This document shows, piece after piece, positions 26,023 through 33,067 of a stretch of DNA of 64,000 bases. The DNA comes from Candidatus Sericytochromatia bacterium (lineage in GTDB: Bacteria > Cyanobacteriota > Sericytochromatia > UBA7694). A program made the position numbers and the translations under genes. The notes under the pieces were generated by a model. It was not told where the DNA came from. It did no database searches and worked only from the letters and a program-made list of their open reading frames with translations. Where the stretch lies: contig JADMKE010000013.1 in assembly GCA_018780035.1 (NCBI GenBank), positions 1 through 64,000 of the forward strand. Reading direction: 5' to 3'. Position 1 is the first letter of the stretch; every line of letters starts with the position of its first letter.

Positions 26023-26048
26023 GACGCAGATCATTGTAGAAAGGTTCC
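26023..26048 (-). promoter_or_regulatory. Candidate ECF-type autoregulated promoter
   Basis: On the minus strand GGAACC (26043-26048), a 17-bp spacer and GTC (26023-26025) resemble ECF promoters (GGAAC ... GTC), about 29 bp before the sigma ATG. Confidence 0.4.
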
Positions 26049-26176
26049 AGAATCGCTTCTTTTTTTCTTCAATTGTATTTCTGATTAAAGGCGTCCTGTT
26101 TCTATTCTCTATTTTTCGGAACATAAACAACAAGCAGACTCTTCCACAAAGCGGCCGTAAATGAGAAAATAAAAAT

Positions 26177-26635
26177 ATGCAGCCAGCACAAACACCTCCT
26201 TCTGATCTCCCTCCAATTGCCTTGACCCATATTGCCCTGCGGGCCCAAAACCCCAGCTTAAGCGCAGAATTTTATGCCCGCTATTGTCAATTGTCGGTCA
26301 TACAACGGCGTGTGGATCAAGAAGAGGGCCAAGATGTCGAAGTGATTTGGTTGGGCAATCCCAAGCGTTTGCCGGGTTTTGTGATCGTTTTGATGCAGGC
26401 CCGCCCCGAACCCGCCCCCAAAGGCGCCTTTCATCATCTGGGCTTTGAAGTGACCAGCCGTGCAGAGGTGGATGCCCTCGCCAGCCAAGCCCAGACCGAG
26501 GGAATCTTGGCCCTGTCACCCCAAGACGCGGGGCCCGTGGTGGGGTATATTTGCGCCTTTTCAGATCCCGATGGCAATCTGGTTGAGATCAGCTTTGGCC
26601 AAATGCTCATGCTCCCCCCTCAGTTGCAATCATGA
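26177..26635 (+). CDS. VOC/glyoxalase-family protein
   Basis: A vicinal-oxygen-chelate domain fills this 152-residue protein: LTHIALRAQNPSLSAEFYARY at the start, FHHLGFEVTSRAEVDAL in the middle and FSDPDGNLVEISFG at the end. His, His and Glu at the expected metal positions are present. This fold covers lactoylglutathione lyases, dioxygenases and resistance proteins, and the substrate cannot be told from the sequence. It overlaps the next gene by 4 bp (ATGA), so both are co-transcribed. Confidence 0.88.
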   Translation: MQPAQTPPSDLPPIALTHIALRAQNPSLSAEFYARYCQLSVIQRRVDQEEGQDVEVIWLGNPKRLPGFVIVLMQARPEPAPKGAFHHLGFEVTSRAEVDALASQAQTEGILALSPQDAGPVVGYICAFSDPDGNLVEISFGQMLMLPPQLQS

Positions 26636-27414
26636 GCTTACGATTACCGCACATCAAGCGCTTTGTTGGTTTGTGTTTGTCTGCATGTCTGCTTTGGAGT
26701 CCCCCGGCCCAAGCCGCCCGTTTGATTGATGTCCCCAGCCAAGATCCCGCTTTTCATTCGGTCCACCAGGCAATTGAACGCTATAAAATTCTCGAAGCCT
26801 ACCCCGATCAAACCTTTCGCGGCAAAACCCCTTTTACCCGCTATCAACTGGCCCAGGCCAGCTTTATGGCCCTGCAATACCTGAAACAGATCGGTAAACT
26901 TCAAATCGAAACCCCGCTGAGCACCTTCGGCTATTACCGCATTCTCTTGCAAGAAAATGGCGGCGATCTGCCCGCACGGCATTGGGCCATCAGCGCTATT
27001 CAGGAACTCTTTGCCCATGGCCTGATCAGCGCCCCAAACAACCGCTTTGGCGGCGCCGCCAAAGTCACGCGTTATGAATTGGCGGCGCAATTATTTGGCT
27101 TTTTAAAATGGCTGCAAATCGACAATATGACAGCCGATCTCAGCAGTCGGCCGGTCATTCCCCGCGATTTACCAAGCGAACATTGGGCCCATGATGCCGT
27201 GACAACTCTGCTCAATGCAGGCATTTTAAGTCTCGATGCCAATGGCTATTTTAAAGGTAACAGCCCCGCCAATCATTACGATCTGGCCCAAGGTCTGGTC
27301 GAAGCCCTGCAGTGGATCGAAAAAAGTGAACTCAAAGCCCCTTTGTTGCCCAAAGATCCTGTTTTGCCCCAAGTCGAATTCAAAATTCGGCGCGACGGCA
27401 AATGGGCAAAATAA
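26632..27414 (+). CDS. S-layer homology (SLH) domain envelope protein
   Basis: A Sec signal peptide (about residues 1-29, PAQAA) precedes three SLH-like repeats: HQAIERYKILEAYPDQTFRGKTPFTRYQLAQ, then ISAIQELFAHGLI...RFGGAAKVTRYELA, and HDAVTTLLNAGILS...GYFKGNSPANHYDLAQ. SLH domains anchor proteins to peptidoglycan-linked polymers; in Cyanobacteriota they occur in outer-membrane porins. Here the SLH part fills the whole 260-residue protein and no beta-barrel follows. It is translationally coupled to the VOC gene and ends 1 bp from the convergent ABC-F gene. Confidence 0.82.
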   Translation: MSLRLPHIKRFVGLCLSACLLWSPPAQAARLIDVPSQDPAFHSVHQAIERYKILEAYPDQTFRGKTPFTRYQLAQASFMALQYLKQIGKLQIETPLSTFGYYRILLQENGGDLPARHWAISAIQELFAHGLISAPNNRFGGAAKVTRYELAAQLFGFLKWLQIDNMTADLSSRPVIPRDLPSEHWAHDAVTTLLNAGILSLDANGYFKGNSPANHYDLAQGLVEALQWIEKSELKAPLLPKDPVLPQVEFKIRRDGKWAK

Positions 27415-27415
27415 G

Positions 27416-28984
27416 TCAATCCAAACAGATCTCCGCTTCGGTGACCCGCTCACGCAAGCGCCGGTCGTGGCTCACCAATAAAAGTGCCCCCGGAAAATCT
27501 TGCAAGAGGCTCTCGAGCATTTCTATCGCCTCATAATCGAGGTGGTTGGAGGGCTCATCCAAGATCAAGACCTGCGGCGCCATTAAAATCAGCCGCGCCA
27601 ACATGACTTTGTGCTGCTGCCCTTGGCTGAGTGCGGCCAGAGGATGGTGAAAAAATTCCCCTTTGAGTTTGAGTGCCCCCAAAATGCGGCGGGCCTCTCC
27701 CCAGTGCAGAGCAGGAAAGAGCGAAGATACATCCTGAGAGCTGAGACTCTCGGGCAAAAACTGAGGCAAATAGCCCCTTTGCACCGATTGTCCCCAGCCA
27801 ACCAGGCCCTGTAGAGGATCCAATTCCCCGAGCAAAGTCTTGAGCAGGGTACTCTTGCCTGAGCCATTGCCCCCAGACAGCGCCAATTTTTGCCCGAGAT
27901 TGAGCTGAAAAGAGAGCGGCTGAAGACAGCCATAGGGCAAAACAAGATTTTTTACATACAGTCCCAATTGGCTTGCAACGGCTGAACTTTGCCATTCCAA
28001 TTGGTAGGTTTTTTCCACCCAGGGGCGCACGGCCTGCAAGCGTTCAATCCTTTCATGCAAACGCTTTTGGGCCTGTAATGACTGGCTCTGCAAGCGGGCT
28101 GCGCGGGCACTTTCAAAGCCCGAATCGGCACCCGCGTGTTTGGTCTTTTCGCGCTGATTGCCCCAGACTTTATAATGTCTGCGCACCTCTTGCAATTGCG
28201 CAATTTCCCGGTCCAGTTTGGCTTTTTGCCGCTCGCGTTCCAGATTTTCAGCTGCGCGGGTGGCGGCAAAAGTGCTGTAATTGCCTTTGTACAGGCGGGT
28301 TTCTCCACGTTCGAGCAAAAGAATCTGATCGACAGTCTGATCTAAAAACCAGCGGTCGTGGCTGACCAACAAGACAGCTGCACGGGTCTGTTTTAAAGCC
28401 GCCAAGAGATAGGCGAGGCCGTTTTGGTCCAAATAATGGGTGGGTTCATCGAGCAATAAAAATTCGGGCTCAGCGGCAAAAATGGCCGCCAGTTGGAGCA
28501 GGCGCCGCTCCCCACCCGAAAAACTGGCCAATGGCCTGAGCAAATCGCAGGGCACAAAGCCAAAGGACTCAGCCGTGCTCTCAGCCTGGGCCAGATAGCG
28601 ATAGCCCTCCAGTTCAGCAAAGTGTGCCACCTGCTCAGCATAAGCCACAGGGTCAGCCATGTGGAACTCCTGCTCGTGTAAAGCCCGCCAAAGGGGTGGC
28701 AATTCGGGGCGAAAGGCCAAAAGGGTTTCAAACGCCAGGGTATCGGCATCAGGAGCTTTGCCACTTTGTTCGAGATAAAGAGGCAAGGCCCGCCGTTCGA
28801 TCCGGCCCTGCTGCAGGGCCAATTGCCCACAGAGCAAACGCAAAAGGGTGGTTTTGCCAGACCCATTGGCCCCCAGCAAACCCGTGCGGGCGCCTTCAAA
28901 GAGCTGAAAATTGAGTTGGGAAAAAAGGGAGTGACCCGAAAATTCAAACGCAAGTTGAGAAACAGACAAAAGACATGCTGACAT
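27416..28984 (-). CDS. ABC-F family ATPase (Uup/EttA-like)
   Basis: Two ABC ATPase domains in one soluble chain define this family, which acts on the ribosome in translation or antibiotic resistance. The first has Walker A GANGSGKTTLL and signature LASFSGGERRL, with Walker B FLLLDEPTHYLD. The second has GGNGSGKSTLL, ALSQGQQHKVML and LILDEPSNHLD. The charged linker (ENLERERQKAKLDREIAQLQEV) lies between them. The start at 28984 is chosen for the GGAGGT site 7 bp upstream; an in-frame start 33 bp earlier exists. At 522 residues it lies in the family range. The exact subfamily cannot be told. Confidence 0.92.
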   Translation of the reverse strand: MSACLLSVSQLAFEFSGHSLFSQLNFQLFEGARTGLLGANGSGKTTLLRLLCGQLALQQGRIERRALPLYLEQSGKAPDADTLAFETLLAFRPELPPLWRALHEQEFHMADPVAYAEQVAHFAELEGYRYLAQAESTAESFGFVPCDLLRPLASFSGGERRLLQLAAIFAAEPEFLLLDEPTHYLDQNGLAYLLAALKQTRAAVLLVSHDRWFLDQTVDQILLLERGETRLYKGNYSTFAATRAAENLERERQKAKLDREIAQLQEVRRHYKVWGNQREKTKHAGADSGFESARAARLQSQSLQAQKRLHERIERLQAVRPWVEKTYQLEWQSSAVASQLGLYVKNLVLPYGCLQPLSFQLNLGQKLALSGGNGSGKSTLLKTLLGELDPLQGLVGWGQSVQRGYLPQFLPESLSSQDVSSLFPALHWGEARRILGALKLKGEFFHHPLAALSQGQQHKVMLARLILMAPQVLILDEPSNHLDYEAIEMLESLLQDFPGALLLVSHDRRLRERVTEAEICLD

Positions 28985-29155
28985 GCACGCGACCTCCAAG
29001 AGTGTAAAAAAACTCAAAACGGGGTTTTAGCGTGCAACTTTCATGGCTGGCTTCAGCAAGTCTCCTTGGAATGTCAAAATGGGGTCAACAAAACAGCAAA
29101 TAAAATTTGCGTTAAGATTCTAGTCGTGCCTGGCTTCAAAAAAGTTCCAATGAAC

Positions 29156-31264
29156 CTAAATAAATTCACTCTCTTGGCCCAGACAAATGGCGTGAATCTC
29201 GTCGGCCTCCCAGGGGGTTTGCGAATCGTATTCATTGACAAAGGCCACGCGCTGTACTTCGTTGAGTGAAGTGAGACCCTGAACCGCTTTAAAATAACCG
29301 TCTTCGGCCATACTCACCAATTTGGCCTCGGTTCTGGCAATCCCACGAATGGTGGCAGCGGGTTTGCGGTCCAAAATCGCTTCGCGAATCGCTTCGTTGA
29401 TAATCAACAATTCGTGAATTGCCGTTTGCCCTTTATAACCGTGCTGCAGGCAATTGGCACAGCCCACGGGCTGGTAAAGCGGATAGGCCTCGGGAGCAAC
29501 CCCCACGAGCCCAAGCAGATCGAGCAATTCCCGCTTGGGCGCTTCGGGGCGTTTGCAGTCGGGACAAAGGCGACGCACGAGTCTTTGCGACAGAACAGCC
29601 ACGTGGCTGGAGGCAATCAAATACGATTCCAGCCCCTGATTGGCCAGGCGCAAAAGTGCCCCTGTGGCATCAAAAGCGGGATAAGAGGTAATGACTTTGG
29701 CACCGCTTAAAGCCAATTCTGTGGAGGCCTCCAAAATGGCAGGGCTTTCCAATTGGCTCACCATCAGGATATCCGGGTCGAGGAAACCCATCGATTGGAT
29801 CATCTCGGCAAAACTATCACCCCGTTCGGGGGTCCACTGGCCCTGTACTGTGCCTGGAACCTGGATTTCAATTGGGTTTTCGGCGGTCATAATCGAGCGG
29901 TTTTGCTGATTGAGGTAATTGATCGAAGCGTAAAGTGTCGCCGTTTTGCCCGAGCGGGCTGGACCAGTGAGAATGATCAGGCCACCGGGTTGGTTTAAAA
30001 GTTTTTGATAGCGCTGCAAACAGAGCGGCGAAAAACCCGTGCGCTCCAGATTGAGCAAAAGATCTTGGGCTGAACTTTGGCGCTCATGAATATTGAGCAC
30101 CATGGTCTCCCCCCACAGACTGGGATAAGTCGCAACCCCCAGCTCCAGTTGGCGTTCCATCAGCGTTGCCTGCACACGGTTGCGCTGGTGCCCCAGGGTA
30201 TTTTCGGGATTGAGGGCCGAAAGTTGTTTCAGACGGGAGAGCATCGGCCCCGCTAAGTCTTGGGGTAAATCGGTTTTGTGGTGCAAAACGCCGTCAATCC
30301 GGTAGCGAATGCGCAGGTATTTTTCCTGGGGTTCGATGTGAATATCCGAGGCCCTGTCTTTGAGGGCATTTTTAAACAGAAAATTGACAACGGTCTCTTC
30401 TTGCTTGCGCTGTTCTTCGCTGACATAGAGGCTGACTCCGCCAACAGTAAGGGTTTGCGCTGCTTGCGGAATCTCAGGCTCTTGGGGCTCTTCATCAGCA
30501 TAGAGACTGACCCCAGCCAAAGGAGAAGGGATATAGCTGCTGTCCTCTTCTTCGGGCAAAGTCATCGAAACCGGTTTGGAATAAGTCGCAGGTGCTGCAG
30601 CGCTGGCAGGCTTTTCGGATTGTTGTTGGCGCAAATAAGCCTGCAAAGTGGCTTGCAAGGCCGAGGCTGGGGCAATGGCTGGCAAAACGCGGCATTTAAA
30701 CTGCTTTTCGATTTGTTGAATCAATTTCTCATCTTGGGGATTTTCCATCACCATCGTGAGCTGATCATTTTTGAGATGGACGGGCAAAAATTGGTAACGC
30801 GAAAACAGACTTAAATCAAACTTCTTGATCAGTGCAATGTCAATCAGCTCCAGCGACGGCAAGATCCGCGGCACATCCAATTGAATGCTGAGCGCATCGA
30901 CCAATTGGGTTTCATTTAAATGGCCCAACGCCAGCAAAATTTGCCCCAGCTTTTTTTTGGGTTCTTGGCTCTGTTGTTGCAAGGCATTCTGAACCTGCAA
31001 GGGCCGAACCAATCGCATATTCACCAGCAATTCGCCCAGCAAAATACGTTTATTGTGTTTGCGCAAAATGCGCTGCAATTCTTCCGCGCTGATTAATTTA
31101 AGTTCAACACAAACCTGTCCAAAGGGTTTGTAAGCCGACGCTCCCCCCTGTTTGTGCAGTTTTTGCGTCTCGATCACCTTTTGCAAGGCATCGTGCGTCA
31201 AATAACCTTCTTTGACCAATAATTCACCCAGACGAAATGGAGCAGAGGAGGGAGAATGTGCCAT
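29156..31264 (-). CDS. Degenerate GspE/PilB-like secretion ATPase
   Basis: The start at 31264 gives the N-terminal MshEN-type modules typical of GspE/PilB (FRLGELLVKEGYLTHDALQKVIETQK, then ILLGELLVNMRLVRPLQVQNAL and LGQILLALGHLNETQLVDAL). The ATPase core has Walker A GPARSGKT at about residues 434-441. The Asp box reads TAENPIEIQVPG where active enzymes have EDP. Walker B reads ILMVSQLES in place of the GEIRD-type motif, so the catalytic Glu is Gln. The His-box region reads SYPAFDA in place of LHTND. The zinc-binding CPDC ... CANC is intact. It therefore looks like a paralog able to bind nucleotide or c-di-GMP but not hydrolyse ATP well. No other pilus or type II secretion genes are nearby. 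Confidence 0.85.
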   Translation of the reverse strand: MAHSPSSAPFRLGELLVKEGYLTHDALQKVIETQKLHKQGGASAYKPFGQVCVELKLISAEELQRILRKHNKRILLGELLVNMRLVRPLQVQNALQQQSQEPKKKLGQILLALGHLNETQLVDALSIQLDVPRILPSLELIDIALIKKFDLSLFSRYQFLPVHLKNDQLTMVMENPQDEKLIQQIEKQFKCRVLPAIAPASALQATLQAYLRQQQSEKPASAAAPATYSKPVSMTLPEEEDSSYIPSPLAGVSLYADEEPQEPEIPQAAQTLTVGGVSLYVSEEQRKQEETVVNFLFKNALKDRASDIHIEPQEKYLRIRYRIDGVLHHKTDLPQDLAGPMLSRLKQLSALNPENTLGHQRNRVQATLMERQLELGVATYPSLWGETMVLNIHERQSSAQDLLLNLERTGFSPLCLQRYQKLLNQPGGLIILTGPARSGKTATLYASINYLNQQNRSIMTAENPIEIQVPGTVQGQWTPERGDSFAEMIQSMGFLDPDILMVSQLESPAILEASTELALSGAKVITSYPAFDATGALLRLANQGLESYLIASSHVAVLSQRLVRRLCPDCKRPEAPKRELLDLLGLVGVAPEAYPLYQPVGCANCLQHGYKGQTAIHELLIINEAIREAILDRKPAATIRGIARTEAKLVSMAEDGYFKAVQGLTSLNEVQRVAFVNEYDSQTPWEADEIHAICLGQESEFI

Positions 31265-31374
31265 GGTCACTTTGCCTGTTTCATTAAAAATAATAATCAA
31301 ATTGTACCCCAAGCAGTGAAAGCGGGAGAAGCAAAGTCCCAAAAGCTGTGTTAACCTGACTCAAAATGCCCCCA

Positions 31375-31406
31375 AAATAAGCCCAAGAAATAAGCCCAAG
31401 AAATAA
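31375..31406 (+). repeat. 13-bp tandem repeat before the TPR-oxygenase gene
   Basis: AAATAAGCCCAAG occurs twice in tandem (31375-31387, 31388-31400), and a third partial copy (AAATAA) ends at 31406, 15 bp before the start of the next gene. Confidence 0.6.
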
Positions 31407-31420
31407 CCCCTCAAAACGCA

Positions 31421-32890
31421 ATGAAAACCCAATTGGTGTATCCGGCTTGGCCCCGCAGTCAGCGTCTGCAACTCCTTTTCCAGCTTTGGCTAAGTGGTCT
31501 GGTATTACTCGGAACAGGCATTTATCTCTGGTTCCCAGTGAGTCTGACCACCCGGATCGGGACCGCCTTGCTGCTGATCTTGAGTTGGCAAAAACTGCTT
31601 CAAAGCCTGGGCGATTATACCGAGGCTCTGGCTGAACATTGCCAACTCGAACCCGCACAGAAATATCTACAATTGGCTCTCAAGCTCTCGCCCCGGCGCG
31701 CAGATCTCTGGCTGCTTTTGGGAAATATTCAAGCCGATCTCGAAAACTGGCCTATTGCACAAGCGGCTTATCAAAAGGCCCTTCACCTGCGTCCAGATCT
31801 GATCGAGGCACTCAATGGCCTGGGCTTCGCACGTTTAATCTTGGGGGAAACAGCCCCCCCTTCGACAATGACAGCCCAGGCCTATTTTAAACGGGCCTAC
31901 GAACTGCGGCGGGGAATATCCGGTCAAATATTTACGCATTCAGATAGCCCTTTGCAGAGAGAATATTCCCCGTTTAGCCCATTTAAGCTCAAACACGATC
32001 TCGAACAATGGCAATGGCTGTGCGAAAAAGGACTTTTACCCGTCTCTTTTCAAGGCCCAATTGAGACCCTGACAAATAGGTATCAAGCCAGTTTGGGCCC
32101 AGACTGCCCCCATGACTTGATTCCATTGCCTGCCAACGCTGAGCTGCAATCGCTGTGGGGGAAAAACCTGTATTTTTGCGCTCCCCCGGAAAGCCCCAAG
32201 CCCGCCTTACAAGAGCTGTCACCCACGCTCAAAGCCAGCATCTCGGCCCAGACAAACGAAGGAGCGCCAGTCTATTGGGATCATTTTCTCAGCCCAGCAG
32301 CCTTAAACTCCTTGCAAGATTTCTGCCTGGACGCCACCATTTGGCACGACGGCAGCCGCCGCGCCGGTTATCTGGCAAGTACCCTCGACGATGGATTTAA
32401 TTGTCCCTTGCTCTACCAAATTGCCGAAGAACTGAGGCAGGCTTTGCCTGAGATCTTTGCAGAGCAGCGCTTGGTGTATATGTGGGCCTTTAAATGTGAC
32501 AGCGAAGGCCAAGGCATTGCCTTGCACAATGACAGTGCCTATCTTAATCTCAATTTTTGGATCACGCCCGATCATGCCAATTTAGATCCCGAGACAGGCG
32601 GTCTGCTGATCTATCCCCAAGACCCACCCAGGGAATGGAATTTTGAAGATCTACGTATGGATCAAGCCGGAATTGAAAACTGGCTGCAGGCGCATCCACA
32701 GACCCCCTTAAAAATCCCCTACCGTTGCAATCGGGCTGTGCTGTTTCACTCACGCCTCTTTCATGCCAGCGATGTCTACAAATTTCAACCCGGCTATGCC
32801 AATCGCCGCATCAATATTACCTTGCTGTTTGGAAAAAAAATTCTTAAATATTATCCCCGACCGACCCTCGTTCCCCTGCTCGAAGGTTAA
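31421..32890 (+). CDS. Membrane-anchored TPR protein with 2OG-Fe(II) oxygenase domain
   Basis: Two hydrophobic segments at residues about 17-55 (LLFQLWLSGLVLLGTGIYLWF; TRIGTALLLILSW) look like membrane anchors. TPR units follow (KYLQLALKLSPRRADLWLLLGNIQADLENWPIAQAAYQKALHLRP). From about residue 275 there is a double-stranded beta-helix domain with an HND iron motif (ALHNDSAYLNLNFWITPD), a later LFHASD with the distal His, and RRINITLLFG with the 2-oxoglutarate Arg. It resembles prolyl-hydroxylase-type and related oxygenases that act on peptides. The substrate is unknown. The start has no clear ribosome binding site. It diverges from the GspE-like gene. Confidence 0.78.
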   Translation: MKTQLVYPAWPRSQRLQLLFQLWLSGLVLLGTGIYLWFPVSLTTRIGTALLLILSWQKLLQSLGDYTEALAEHCQLEPAQKYLQLALKLSPRRADLWLLLGNIQADLENWPIAQAAYQKALHLRPDLIEALNGLGFARLILGETAPPSTMTAQAYFKRAYELRRGISGQIFTHSDSPLQREYSPFSPFKLKHDLEQWQWLCEKGLLPVSFQGPIETLTNRYQASLGPDCPHDLIPLPANAELQSLWGKNLYFCAPPESPKPALQELSPTLKASISAQTNEGAPVYWDHFLSPAALNSLQDFCLDATIWHDGSRRAGYLASTLDDGFNCPLLYQIAEELRQALPEIFAEQRLVYMWAFKCDSEGQGIALHNDSAYLNLNFWITPDHANLDPETGGLLIYPQDPPREWNFEDLRMDQAGIENWLQAHPQTPLKIPYRCNRAVLFHSRLFHASDVYKFQPGYANRRINITLLFGKKILKYYPRPTLVPLLEG

Positions 32891-32903
32891 GCTCGAAGGT
32901 TAA
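32878..32903 (+). repeat. 13-bp tandem duplication at a stop codon
   Basis: GCTCGAAGGTTAA is directly repeated at 32878-32890 and 32891-32903; the first copy contains the stop codon of the oxygenase gene. Confidence 0.7.
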
Positions 32904-32940
32904 GATTAGGTATCATCACAACAGAGAGTTCTCCAAACGC

Positions 32941-32972
32941 TTGCTTTTTTTTGCAACGATTTTGTAAAATCG
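32941..32972 (+). promoter_or_regulatory. Candidate promoter with overlapping inverted repeat
   Basis: TTGCTT (32941-32946) and TAAAAT (32965-32970) are 18 bp apart. The -10 box sits inside an inverted repeat, CGATTTT-GT-AAAATCG at 32957-32972. The next gene encodes an HTH protein, so this could be an autoregulatory operator. Confidence 0.35.
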
Positions 32973-33067
32973 AAGAATCATCGAGCAAGCTAAAATCTGG
33001 GAGCAGTACATGTGAGCGTGCAGGAGAGTGCATCAGCCACCTATCATTTTTATTGCGATACAGCAAC

